NCBI GenBank assembly: GCA_033064195.1
Contig: JARBJD010000247.1
Location: 50,098 to 114,097, forward strand
Direction of reading: 5' to 3'
DNA: 64,000 nucleotides
From: Blattamonas nauphoetae
Taxonomy: Eukaryota; Preaxostyla; Oxymonadida
Part shown: positions 23,259 to 34,323 of the stretch, one piece after another
How positions within the stretch are numbered: position 1 is the stretch's first letter
Layout: each line of letters starts with the position of its first letter
Position numbers and translations under genes: made by a program
Notes under the pieces: generated by a model
Database searches by the model: none
What the model was told of the DNA's origin: nothing
Seen by the model: only the letters and a program-made list of their open reading frames with translations

Positions 23259-23870
23259 AATAACGATCCACTTGACTTCGAAGCACAGTCCCTGATTATG
23301 CTAAAAAAACCCGGAAAGAGCAATGTCCGCGATCTTGTTGTGCTCGACAAGACCTTCTTCTACACAACTTCAGGTGGCCAAGACCACGGCAATGGAAAAC
23401 TTGCCATTTTCTTCACGAAGCCTGAATGAAGTCGATCCGAAGGCTCCTTCGCTCAAATCCTCGCCGATCGCACCGCAGCTGTGTTTGATGTGGTAGACGT
23501 TGGGGAGGATGGACTTTGTCTCACACACCATATCGTTCCTACTCTGACCGAGCAGCAGGTGCAGTTCGCCGAGAAGAGTAACCAGATGACGAGCGAGCCA
23601 CAGTTCAGAGTCCTCGCGTTTGCACAGATTGACAAAGAACGACGCTACCAGCTTGCCTGCCATCACACTGCCACCTATCTCATCCACTGCGCTGCCCACA
23701 CAGTGCTTGGACCGCACGTGTGGCAGACCTCAGCCAAAAAGACAGTCGTGCAGGCACATCTGGACATCACCCACTTCGCTGCTCTGAAAGATGAGGAAGT
23801 GGAGCAGGTCGAAGACTACAACAAGCTGGTGACAGAGGAGCTGGTGCTGTCTGCGTTCAGCAACATCTGA
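23259..23870 (+). pseudogene. Alanyl-tRNA synthetase editing-domain fragment (broken)
   Basis: The frame carries VVLDKTFFYTTSGGQ (family: D-x-T-x-FY-x-E-x-GGQ), an in-frame TGA near 23428, then HHTATYLIHCAAHTVLG...QTSAKK and LDITHFAALKDEEVEQVEDYNKLV. This is the order of the alanyl-tRNA-synthetase/AlaX editing domain, which removes mischarged Ser or Gly from tRNA-Ala. The second His of the zinc-binding HxxxH (HTATH in the family) is Tyr here, so the site looks impaired. The next stop is TGA at 23868, after which traces of coding continue. No catalytic aminoacylation domain could be read upstream. Local GC is higher than the surroundings. Best read as a decaying copy; a free-standing editing protein is less likely given the stop and the lost His. 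Confidence 0.65.
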
Positions 23871-24279
23871 CATAGACAGCTGACGGAGTTCGAAGCGTTG
23901 ACACAACGCTTCTTCCACTGCTTCAAACGGCTCGATACGTTAACATCGAAACATCGGACTGCTCTCATCCACCTCACAATCTCTCAAAACGACGTAGGCT
24001 GTTGTTTCTTTCTGAATCGCTGTCCATTATTTGCCGTTGATTTTTCTTCCCACAGACAAGCTTATCTTCATTGTTCTTGTATTTGGTTTTGCAAATCAAT
24101 CTCAAGGAATCAACGACTAAAATTGTGAGAAATGGGTACGATCATCAGGAAAAGCAGTCGGTCGGTCGACGAGCAGTCGGACCGACCGCTGCCCACCCCT
24201 AATTCTGAGATGATATTGTTGGCCTTATACTGGACTGACCGAGCTCAAGGGCTCGGTCAGTGTCAGTGACCTTTGCTTC

Positions 24280-26395
24280 TAAGGGTCAGATCAAGTGCTG
24301 AGATCCTGAAATGCCCTCATCGGATGTCTTCCTCTCTTTAACCTGTCTCTTTTTGTTGTTTATCTTATTTCGAACTCAATTGAAGAATGTTAGAATGATG
24401 AAATCAGAAATATCAAACCGCCTCTCCTCTTGGGGCATTGATAGATCCACTCAAAACCCGGAATTTCTCCTAAACCCGGAACATGGGGGTTGAAAGATAC
24501 ATATTGGGCAAACTAAGAAAAAAATAAAATTTGAGAATTATAGACCGACGCAAATCAGAGAAACCCTCAAAATACCTCTTTTGGACCTGTTTGAATCAGG
24601 AGAACTGGTCATATCTTCACAACCTGTGAACCGATTTTGATGAAAATTTTCACAAAAACGTTTTTTTGATGAAACGAACAATTTGAGAAAACATTGGAGA
24701 AAAAATGCTGGATATTTGGGAAAATAGAAAAAAACCCATATTTTTCTCGAGAAAAAAGTCTTAGAAAAAAATATCTTTCATTTTTTGAGCAGCTTTTGTC
24801 GAGATGTTTACGATAACAATGCACTTTATTTGGTGCAAAACGGATGGCTGGTTGTGGAGAAACGATCCAAAAAAGTTGAGAAAAATGTAGGCATTGTTGC
24901 TGTATACAGTATTTTGAGGGTTTCTCTGATTTGCGTCGGTCTATAATTCTCAAATTTTATTTTTTTCTTAGTTTGCCCAATATGTATCTTTCAACCCCCA
25001 TGTTCCGGGTTTAGGAGAAATTCCGGGTTTTGAGTGGATCTATGAGTTGATGAAACGCTGTCATCGTATGTCTTGCTCTCTTTAACCTCTCTCTCTTTGT
25101 TGTTATTCTTATTTAGAAAACAATCCAAGGACGATACAATGGTAAAATGAGAAGGATCAAACCACCCGCTCTGTTGGGGCTATAAGATGCTGAAATGCTC
25201 TCATCGTGTATCTTCCTCTCTTTTAATCACTCTCTTTTTGTTGTTTCTCTTCTTTAGAAGAAAAACGATGATAAATAGAATGGAGAAATGAGACGGATCA
25301 AACCACCAGCTCTGTTGGGACACTGTGCTTCTGATATGCCGTCACCGTGTGTCTTCCTATCTTTTATCCTTTCTCTCTTTGTTGAAACTCTGATTCAGAA
25401 AACAATCCAAGGATGATACAATGGTGAAATGGGAAGGATCAAACCACCAGCTCTGTTGGGGCAATGAGCTGTGATCTGCCGTCGCTGTGTGCCTTACTCT
25501 ATTTTATCCTTTCTCTCTTTGTTGTTTCTCTTCTTTAGAATAAAAATGATGATAAATAGAATGGAGAAATGAGAAGGATCGAACCACCAGTCCTGATTGG
25601 ACAATGGAACGATCAAGAGCGTTTATGGCATACTTCTCTCTTATTTTACATTCCTCTTTTTTGCTTTTTCTCATTTTTTTGACTCAATGTTAGATAGATC
25701 GAATGTGACATGACTATGATCAAACTGTCCGGATTGATCAAGAAATATCATGCGAAGTGTTATCACAGTTTGTCTCCCTCTCATTTTACCTCTCTCTTTT
25801 TCGTTTTATAAATGATTCAGGACTTCATTCACGATCGATACTTTGTGAAATGAGAATGATCTCACAGTCTGTCCTGATCGGACAGTGAATGGCTGAACTG
25901 TTCACACGGTATGTTTCTCTCTCTTGTTACCTCTCTCCTTTTTGTTTTTATCTATTTTTAAGACATAGTATGCAATATTCGAGATGTGAAGTGAGATGGA
26001 TCAAACGGGCTGTTCTGATCGGATATCGAACCGCACAACTGATCGTACAGTTTGTTTCTCTCTCAATTAACCTCTCTCCTTATTGATTTTCTCTTATTTA
26101 GGACTTAATTAATGATGGAAACCATCTGAAATGGATGTTATCAAACCACCCGTCATGATCAGACGAGACATTGCCAAAATGCTGTCACGGTTTATCTCAC
26201 TCTCATATAACATCTCCTTTTTGTTTTTTCTCGAAGTTATAACACCGTCGATGATTGATATAATGTTAAAAACGAGAAGGATCAACCGCTGATCCAGATT
26301 GGACAATCTGATGATGAACTGCGCTGACTGTATGTCGTGTCCCCGTTTTTTACCTCTCTCTTTTCGTATTTACTCTAATTTAGAACAAAAATGAG
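24280..26395. repeat. Tandem array of ~140-bp units inside transposon 2
   Basis: About ten to eleven degenerate units with a period close to 140 bp (landmarks near 25160, 25300, 25440, 25580, 25720, 25861, 26001, 26142 and 26281). Each unit contains a GATCAAACCACC..CTGTTGGGG-like block, a CTCTCTTT(A)ACCTCTCTC..TTTTTGTT block and TTTAGAA. Removing the 601-bp MITE restores the period between the first two units. Units at the left are more alike than those at the right. Confidence 0.8.
24442..25042. mobile_element. 601-bp MITE, copy 1, with 134-bp perfect inverted repeats
   Basis: Starts TAGATCCACTCAAAACCC and ends in its complement; the first and last ~134 bases are perfect inverted repeats. 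It is flanked by a 3-bp duplication TGA (24439-24441 and 25043-25045), and the neighbouring 140-bp units show the uninterrupted site. The other copy at 57122-57722 has the opposite orientation. A 114-codon frame inside (24609-24953 minus) is conserved only because the copies are nearly identical and is probably not a gene. Confidence 0.9.
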
Positions 26396-26652
26396 GATGT
26401 GCAGGAAGATCGGTCCAGATTCACTATTTGTTCACTCATTTCTCAAAATATCTCTCCAATTCGTTTGTTGTTTGTTAAATGCTATTCGTATCAACTTCGG
26501 CTCATAAAATTAAGGTTTAATGGAGAAATGAACAAAAACAGTTTTGATCAGCCCAATCACGATGATGTTACTCATCCTGCTTTCAGTTTTGGTCTCTATT
26601 TCCCGAAATCAACCAGATATGCCCTTAGAACTCGATCAACAATCGTTTCTAG

Positions 26653-28684
26653 TAGGCTTGTCTGACCGGCCAAAAGTACCGGTCAGTGTCAGTCCAGATT
26701 TCTTCAATGGGTCAGATCTCATCTAATCATTAAATCACATGCTATTCGCAAAACTTTGGCAACCTGAAAGATATACACGTTTGAATATGCAGAATGAACC
26801 CGTTTGGCAGCCTTCTTTCAAGTATTGGTGCAATTCAACTCATCCTCTTCATTCCTGAGTTCTTCTCTGGGTTTATCATGCATTTGACACGATTTTGTCT
26901 CTCTTTATCTGTCATATTCACTATTTAGATCAGAAAAGAATCTCAGATGGAACGCTAAAGCGCAGATCAGTCATCACTCCCATCTCTCACATCATCAGCT
27001 CCTCTTCTGTCAATCAATGCGTAAAGATTCTTAACAAATGTGTTTGTGACTGACACATTGTCAACAGCCTTCGAACACGTTGAGAAACGCCACTTCCCAG
27101 ATGAGTTCAATGTTTAACCTCAAATAACCCCACCACCGCCCGCCACTTTGCTGAAGGCTCCATTTCTATCTGCATAATCACCTTTCACCAACCTTTGGTT
27201 TCTATTTGGTTCACTTGTGTCTGCAGGTGGACGGAAAAGCTTGGTGATCGATCTTCCTCACAGATGATCCACCATTGGTCTGTCTGAACCCATTGAAAGT
27301 TCAGCGTTGCTGAACATGATTCTCTCCCCCAATTTACCACAGTGAATCCAAGCTGTTGTAGATATCAACCAAATTTCGTTCAAACTGAGGGAACGACATG
27401 AAACGAAAGGATCGGTCTGTGATTCATGTTTCTTCTCATTTCATATGTTTTTCGACGTCATTTTAATGATTGTTTATTGGACCATCTCTCTATCGACAGA
27501 TTACGCGACGATAAGGAGATTCGAATGATTGTTTATTGGACCATCTCTCAGAAACAAGACCTGAAGGTGTTTAAAGACACTGGAGATTCAAAAGGAAAAC
27601 AAAAAACGTGTGAAAACTCACTCTCATCATACTCTTCGATTGCTTCGTCAAGTTGTGATAGCTTAACGAAAACAGTCGCATTCTGAACACTTCCCGTCTC
27701 CTCATTCATTCAACTCCACGAAAACATCCTATATACTCTCATCAAATCAACGGCTCGTATCCCGCTCGATATACTCCTCGACACTCTCCACGAGGTGCCC
27801 GCTTCGCCATCCAAACTCAGCACACACACCTCCCTCTCCACCTTCACCCCACTCAGCGTACGAGACGGCTTCCAAACTCGCAGTGTGAATATCCTCATCC
27901 CCGCTTTCTACATTCTGCATGGAATCGATGAACGGGAAGGGAGACGCCAATCGCCTCCAACTTTTGGAGATCATTTTGAAAGTTGTGAATGTTGCCGACT
28001 CGTCGATTCGCGGGAAGGATGTGTACACCGAAGATCCAGTTGTTGACTGGGTGAACCAGGTCTTCAACATGACCGAAGTGCGCAAGAATGAATGCACAGA
28101 ACCGAGAGGACTTGATTGATGAGTGTCGAAGTTGCATCTACTGGTGCCGTGACAGCCGTGAACACTCATCGGATTGAGAGTGGATTTCTAGACAGAGATA
28201 GACGACTGAGAACTGTGATGCTAGGAGAGGAGTGAAGGAGAGAAGAAATGCAACTTTTGAAGAAAACAACACACCAAAGCCATTTATTACTTTCTTTGCA
28301 CTTTCGGAGTCTCCCACTTCAACAAGTGACTACATATGGATTACAAATCTGTTATATTAATGACTATTTCACAAGAAACTTGTCAATGAAATGTATGTCG
28401 GATCGAACCCATTGATCTTCTTTTTGACGACTTATAATCTATCAGAGATATCGGTTGGTTGTTTTATGTTGGCAATGCTGTAATTCTCACGAATTGAGTC
28501 AATTTAGCACCTGTTTCATCGTCTCTCACACTTGTCAGTTAAAAATCCTCAAAAACAAAGTTTAAAAAGAGAACACTTCGGAGAAATGATAACTCTCAAT
28601 TACGCGTTTCAGAATTTCTCCGGTCAGTGACCGTCAGTACTTTTCGGTGAAAACTGACCGGTCAGTGCCGGTCAGACAAGCCTA
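26653..28684. mobile_element. hAT-like non-autonomous transposon 3, nested in transposon 2
   Basis: 2,032 bp with TAGGCTTGTCTGACCGG ends, flanked by GTTTCTAG (26645-26652) and GTTTCTAC (28685-28692), a 7/8-matching duplication. The end carrying AAAGTACCGGTCAGTGTCAG is on the left, so the element lies in the opposite orientation to transposons 1 and 4. No transposase is encoded. Confidence 0.75.
27705..28125 (+). pseudogene. Unidentified gene fragment inside transposon 3
   Basis: Plus-strand frames with protein character: KSTARIPLDILLDTLHEV, then after a frame change LQLLEIILKVVNVADSS and VVDWVNQVFNMTEVRKN. The helical, Leu-rich composition and higher GC than the flanks suggest a captured exon pair of a host gene. 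I considered a cyclic-nucleotide phosphodiesterase and a HEAT-repeat protein but cannot support either. It stops short of the element ends. Confidence 0.3.
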
Positions 28685-29446
28685 GTTTCTACAAAGAGGA
28701 TGAAGTCTTACCTTTGAATTTCTTCTTGTCACCTCTGAGATCTGACCCATATTTTAAAAACTCCCGGTCACTGACCGTCAGTACTTTTTTGAAAAAAGTG
28801 ACCGGTCACCTCGGTCAGTCCAGTATAGTTGGCCTGTTAATTGGACTGGACGGTGCCAGCGTTGGACTGGTCGATTGACTTCGATTGGACGCTCTTTTCT
28901 GATCATGCCCATTTCATCTACATTTCATCCACATTTCATAGGCTTGTCTGACCGGCACTGACCGGTCAGTTTTCATCGAAAAGTACTGACGGTCACTGAC
29001 CGGAGAAATATCGGAACCCATAATCGGAATTTACCATTTCTCCGAAGTGGTTTCAGGTTAAACAGAGAAATGAGTTGTTGACATGAGGTGTGATAGAAAC
29101 CAGGAATCAGACACAGAAATGACTCTATTCGTGATAATTAAATCAGATTCAATACGAAAGAACTTACAAATACCTGTTCTTGGAGTTCAGAGAGACAAAG
29201 TACGATCAATGGGTTCGATCCGACCTGTCCGTCACCGATTTGCCCTCTTGTGAAACAGTCGTGTATCCAACGGATTTTCAACTCACATGAAGTTAATTTA
29301 CGAAGTGGAAGAGTCGGAAAATGTTAAAAAGGTTGAATAATGGACACGTAGATATGATCTCTTCTTCCTTCGTCTCTCAACAGCCTCTCCTTCATTCCAT
29401 CGCTTGTTTTATCTCCTGGACCCCTCTCCCCGCATCGCATCTCTCT

Positions 29447-31236
29447 TCATCTTGTCTCCATCAACTCATCCTTTGTACCGATCAAGACGACCCGCTCGTC
29501 ATCCTCCCTCGATTCGAACTCGCTCTTCTCGCGTCGCAGCTGCTCATTCTTCTCTTCCAGCCGCTAAAGGCGTGCCCGCTCTGTGTTCGGTTTGATCAGA
29601 AGCTGTTTGCGGCTGTACTCCAACACGTGCGCGTTCTGTTCGTCCTGCTCTCGTCTGTCCTCGTCCGTTCTCCTCTGGAGCTACCGCTTGTGCTCGACTT
29701 TGAGGCGCTTCTCCGGCTGATCCACTACTTTCATCTGCACCACCTGCTTCTTGGCGTCGCGTTGTTTCCACACTTCTTTCTCCTTTTTTCCTGTTCTGGC
29801 GAGCGAGCCAGCTGGGCAGCGCGCATCTTCAAACTCAGAGCAGCCAGCTAGTCTTTAGCGGCGGAGAGCACCGACTCTTCCTCCTTCTTCAGATTGTTGA
29901 AGCGAGCCACCGTCCTCTTCTTGGCTTCCTTCGCTTTCTCTTTCAGTTCCTTCACTTTCGCTTCGGCGGCCGAGATAGCTTCCTTCCCTTCTTCGTGTGC
30001 ATGCTCGATTTCTTCCTTTCCTGTCTTCCACATTTCATCGCGTTCCTTCTTCAGATTCGCTGCGTGTCGTTCAGCTTCGCGTTTGATCGTCTCGGCCCTT
30101 TGCCGGAACTCGCTGTTTGTGTGTTCGAGATCCTTCCTTTACTGTTTCATCGACTCTGCCTTCTTCTTCAGTTCTTCTCCTTGCTGCTTCAGCCTCTCTC
30201 CGTCTTGGTTGTACTTCTCTTCGGTCGCGTTAAGGTCATCGATGCCCTTCCGAACTCGTTCTTTGGCATTTTTGCGAACCTTCTCAAAATCATTCAGACG
30301 GCCCATTTCGGCTGCAAGACCTTCTGTATCGCCTTCCTTCCATACTTTTGTGCGATAGTTCGCTGGTGATCGCATTTTCGCGACAGACAGACGAGACATG
30401 GACGGCTTGACGAACTCGTCTTTGCAGCTGAAGTAGCAGCCATCAAATTCGGAAATGCAGATCGGCATGTTGTGCAGTCGGCATTTTGACATGCAGTTTG
30501 AGTCGACCGGCTCGTCTTCGGGCATCTCATCGTCTTCAGTTATGGGAGTGTCCTCGTTGCCATCCCGAGATTGGAGAGGACGATCCACAGCTATGGATTG
30601 GATCGTGTTGCTCTTTTGCGAGTTTACCTTCACATCGACACACTTTTGAGTGCAGAAAGAGTCCAGCTACACCTGACACGACATGATCGTGTTGGTACAA
30701 GTTCCGAGGCACGTTTCCAGCGATGCTTACGCTTCCCGCACCATATCAGCAAAGTGGGCATTAATTGGTGAAGAATGTGTGGTGTTTGACGTTGTGTTGT
30801 CCCGTCTGGTCGTGTATGTTGCGTTCTGCACAGCAGCCGAATAGAAGGACGAGAAAGTCTGGTTTTCGTGTCCCCCAAACTTCATCAGGCAAAGTGTGTC
30901 GCATTCTGATACGTGGTTGCCGCATTCCGACGCCTTGCCCATCATACAAACGCCCAGTTACTGGTTCACATCTTGCGACTCGCTCCGTGCATGCGAGCAT
31001 TCATCGATGCATTCTGACGATGACAGAGCCAAGCATTTCTCTGCATTTTGTTTGCAGGCTTTGAGACACGTGTTGGTTCCCTTGTTTGAGATGGACTCGG
31101 ATTCGCATTGGATGAGGCAATCCTCACGCTCTGGCACACACTGTTGGATGCAGCCGGTGAGGCAGGAAACACACGCAGAGTGGTCGGTCGATGAGGAGCA
31201 CACGTTGTCGCGCTTTCCAGGCATTGATCCACACAT
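29447..31236 (-). pseudogene. Cx3C-rich coiled-coil protein interrupted only by TAA/TAG
   Basis: Read from the ATG at 31236 this frame encodes an N-terminal cysteine-rich half with repeated Cx3C pairs (CLTGC, CLIQC, CLKAC, CIDEC, CLGTC, CTQKC, CMSKC), then a long charged coiled coil. In-frame stops are TAA at 30960, TAA at 30729, TAG near 30665, TAA at 30141 and TAG at 29850. After a one-base slip at an A6/T6 run (29784-29789), TAG at 29683 and TAG at 29566 follow, and the frame closes with TGA at 29449. Protein character is continuous across every stop, and several sit where Gln would suit a coiled coil. No TGA occurs before the final one. Either Gln codons mutated by C-to-T, or the gene was made for a TAA/TAG=Gln code. 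A splice acceptor-like CTCCTTTCCCAG lies just upstream of the ATG. Function unknown. Confidence 0.55.
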
Positions 31237-31447
31237 ATCAAAAATCTGGGAAAGGAGAAAGACGGAGCGGGGATGAAGAGAGGTGAATGCTAGCGAGAAC
31301 AACGAAAGAAATTAATTCGAATAATATCCACAAATGCCCGAGAGGGGCAATTTCCCTAAAATGGGTGTGAGGCATACACGACGAACACTCCGAATCACAA
31401 TCCACTAAAAGTGCCAGATCTTGTGTCTGTCTGCGAGAATTGACAGG

Positions 31448-31726
31448 TTATTGGAGGAGAGGTTGATTGTCTTGCCGGATTCTGTAGGGAAGTGGCTCTT
31501 CTGGAATCGTCGGATAGAACATGATTTGTGTGTGTATTCGAACCAACTTCACATCTTCTCCAGTTTCTTTATTCTCACTCCGTGTTCTATTGTTTATCTT
31601 TGCTTCTTCAGCTGATGGAATCTGCATCTTTCTTTCACTCATCTCCTTCTGACTTCTTTCGTCAGATGCAAGCTTCCTGAGCACGCTTTCCTTCTCATTT
31701 TCGAGATATCCGACTACCATGTGCAC
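31448..31726 (-). pseudogene. Short coiled-coil frame near the right end of transposon 4
   Basis: A 92-codon Glu/Lys/Arg-rich frame (YLENEKESVLRKLASDER...) at the right side of the transposon. The inverted copy at 63.93-64.0 kb has three small indels within 60 bases that destroy the frame, so it is not under protein-level constraint in both copies. Probably a captured exon fragment. Confidence 0.3.
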
Positions 31727-32299
31727 TGTGGAGAAAAAGTAAGAGTTACACGAGGAGAATACTGTGAAAGATGAACACTCTTATGAGATGAAGACGAAGG
31801 AGGGATCAGAGTTGATACCAGAGAGGTTTCAATCTAAAACAGATGTGAGGAGGAGAAAATGAACCATTTGTGCAACCGCTTCCGATTAAAGTTTTCGTTT
31901 AAGCCAAATTTCGCGAGACAGTCTTGATCCATCCTGTCTTTTTTCCGGCGAGCAGAAACAATGGAAAGAAGGTTGCCAAACGGGATCAGTTAGTAAATAT
32001 TGACAGATATATCTGCTGGCATGTCAGATTCACGTTCTTAACATGCAGCTTAAGGATTCTCTGAGATCTGACCCTTTGATGAATTCAGAACTGACACTGA
32101 CCGGCACTTTTAGCCGGTCAGACAAGCCTAACATTTCATCCAGATTTCACTTCTTCAATCTTTTTCAAAACCAAATGAATAGAATAACACGACAAACGTC
32201 CTGATCCACCCACCATTGGACGACATTGGACGACACTGGACGTTGCGTTCATACTCTTATTTTGAGTTCCCCTCAATTGTTTCATACCAAATCCTGAGT

Positions 32300-32365
32300 A
32301 TGTTAACGATCCGTTGATTGGACGGTCGTCAAGTCGACCGTCCAATCGACCGTCCAATCGCCACG
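32300..32365. repeat. GATTGGACGGTCG short palindromic repeats
   Basis: GATTGGACGGTCG and its complement CGACCGTCCAATC occur three times in 50 bases and form a strong hairpin. TTGGACGACA repeats also lie at 32213-32240, and related TTGGACTGG motifs at 28845-28890. The right-arm copy (63298-63345) has a slightly different spacing. Confidence 0.6.
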
Positions 32366-32599
32366 AGTTGTGGGTTACAGTTCCTTCCACATTTCAACAA
32401 AGGTTCGATATTACGGCTTATCTCTCACTTTTTATGTGAATCGAAGGTCTCATTTCTGATATGGACCACTTTTACATCGTCAATTCTGCTTCCTGCCGAT
32501 TCCAGAGGTGACCATTCTCACAACGGTTTGAGTCGTCATGAATCGTGTTTTCTCTCTTTTTGTTCTTCTTTTTGCCACTTTCGTCACGATACTTCTCCA

Positions 32600-33290
32600 T
32601 CTCTCACAGGATCATGGAAGTAATTCATCCACATGCAAGAAAGCTGCACATTCGCGCTGTCGGATGCCGTCTTATCTGAAAAGAAACGATCGACACTCGT
32701 CGTATTGAAAGAAAACGGAGTCAGAATGTTTTCAAGGGGATCCTCCGAAATGATGGACCTATTGTTCCCTACTTCGAAAAAGGATGGAAGTCTGTTGCCA
32801 TCGGTTTGTACCTCTCACTTTATCACTTTTTAACCACTTTTTCCTCTTATTTACCCCTCCTCATTCATATATTCTCTGTCCACCATTGGATAGGGAGTAA
32901 AAAAGAGATTTGAGCAGAGGGCGAAAGTTGCTGAAGAGAAGAGTCAAGAAGCAGGGGATAGAACAGCAAGGAAGAAGGAATAAGATGCGAAGAAGAAAGA
33001 GTCGAGGACAGTCGTGAAGCCAAAGGAAGGAACGACAGTTGAACCCAGAAAGATCAAGAAAGTCTGGAACACTCTGTGGCACTTATTGAAGCTCTTCAAA
33101 CCAAACAGTGACCGAATCAATCGGTGAAGAAACGAAAGAATCGACAAAACATGTCAAGAAGCAAGAAGAACAGAAAGTTCAGGACAATGAAAGTAGAGGC
33201 GAGAACAATGGAAGAGAAGAAAGAAAAGCAGAAACACACCTAATATATTCTTCAGAAGGAAGACAAAAATGAAATTCAAGAGGAAGAAGC
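32600..33290 (+). pseudogene. Basic coiled-coil gene fragment (broken), left copy
   Basis: Coding pieces on the plus strand: NDGPIVPYFEKGWKSVAI ends at a GTTTGT donor near 32800, an AG acceptor at ~32893 opens KKRFEQRAKVAEEKSQEAG, and further frames give RKIKKVWNTLWHLLKLF and Glu/Lys-rich sequence to 33290. Frames shift at least twice. A G-run is 4 long here and 3 in the right copy (62.72 kb), so one arm has an indel. Not recognised; looks like a decayed multi-exon host gene. Confidence 0.4.
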
Positions 33291-33574
33291 GACATATTGT
33301 GCCTTCCATTGTCATTCTTTACCACCATCATAGTTTTGTCAACCTGGTTCCGACATACACCCTCGCCTTTTCTGTCAATTCATATTCGATGCCATTATTA
33401 CCAGAATCTGTTTATTGAATTGAGATATTGTGGAGGAAGAGAGAGAAATCGTTTTGATCAACCCATTTCCGACTCAAAGATCTGTTCAAAGAGCACAATG
33501 ACCTCCATCCGGTGAAACGACACTACCATGCCCCCAGAACACTATCATTTTGGCTTGGGTCGGCATGTCCTCCT

Positions 33575-33613
33575 CCAAAAACCCGTGTCCTATCGTAGGA
33601 CACGGGTTTTTGG
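33575..33613. repeat. Perfect 18-bp-arm hairpin, left copy
   Basis: CCAAAAACCCGTGTCCTA, loop TCG, then the exact complement. The right copy at 62063-62098 keeps the structure with each A/T run one base shorter. It lies between gene fragments with no adjoining T-run, so a classical terminator role is not evident. Confidence 0.85.
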
Positions 33614-34323
33614 CGCTTAATTAGGCGATGAGAGGGTTCCGTTCAAAAAAGAATGTAGATGACGTGATACGATGTGTAGCATGATTCCAACAACGCAAAA
33701 TTCAGTTCTACGTTCATTTTTTTCGAATCAGAAGCTAAAAGGATGAATCAAGTTCGATCAGGGTAATTTCCTTTTTTGATGGTTCGATCAACACTAAACT
33801 CTCAAAACGTTCTCTCCTGATCACCTTTAAAACAAAACAGAGCAACTTGAACGGGATAAATGTGGTTTTAATAAATGTGAGATCACATACACACCAGATT
33901 AGCCGAAGAAGAGTTGTAAACTCGTAGTTCGCTTCTCTGCTGCCACTTCATTCGTGAATCTCTGATAGCATTGGCTGTCTGTTATATCCCTCGCCGCTTG
34001 TCGTGTGGGTTCATCTTCTTTGTGTGTCAGTTCGTCACTCAAGGCGGGTTCAGCTTGTATTTTTGTCTGAGCTTCTTCCTTCTCTGAGCGTATTGGTCTG
34101 CACGACTACAACGAGTGTATTAGGAACAGAAAGAGACACACGACGGGACACATTCCGAATCACTTTCTGCGGAGGAAGAGGTGCTAGAACAAGAATCGCG
34201 AGGGGAAGTGTACCTTCTTTCTTTCCTCTGTCGATCTCGGCCGTCCTCGTGCCTGTTTCACTCGACGTAGCTTGTCATGTTTCTACGAGACACACAATAT
34301 ATCCGGATCGACTGTGTCCTCGT

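Larger units (their letters stand above)
24226..28827. mobile_element. hAT-like transposon 2 (TATACTGG ends) with nested insertions
   Basis: Ends are TATACTGGACTGACCGAG and its exact complement, flanked by a perfect 8-bp target duplication GTTGGCCT (24218-24225 and 28828-28835). Subterminal CGGTCAGTGACC motifs and a GGGTCAGATC block match those of the TAGGCTTG family in the same window, so the two groups are related. The interior consists of a 140-bp tandem array, a 601-bp MITE (24442-25042) and a second transposon (26653-28684). No transposase recognised. Confidence 0.8.
28939..32130. mobile_element. hAT-like transposon 4 carrying a cysteine-rich gene
   Basis: 3,192 bp bounded by TAGGCTTGTCTGACCGG and its complement, with a perfect 8-bp target duplication ACATTTCA (28931-28938 and 32131-32138). 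End types are left-type at 28939 and right-type at 32130, as in transposon 1. The interior is dominated by one long minus-strand gene-like region (29447-31236) and a short coiled-coil frame (31448-31726 minus). Its right end is repeated, inverted, at 63529-64000 together with the same 8-bp flank, so it was in place before the large inverted duplication formed. Confidence 0.8.

Noticed and set aside
24609-24953. 114-codon gene shared by the two MITEs (also 57211-57555)
   Set aside because: Frame falls partly in the inverted repeats and its conservation is explained by the near identity of the copies.
24280-26395. CRISPR-like array
   Set aside because: Units are 140 bp, degenerate throughout, with no constant short repeat plus unique spacer pattern.
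27919-28119. Cyclic-nucleotide phosphodiesterase fragment
   Set aside because: One helix-like stretch with an Asp resembles the family, but the metal-binding His residues are absent.
28823-28834. AGTATAGTTGGC at the right end of transposon 2 matches the proposed Polinton end
   Set aside because: Part of the 12-base match belongs to the target duplication of transposon 2; a chance match cannot be excluded and no further similarity follows.
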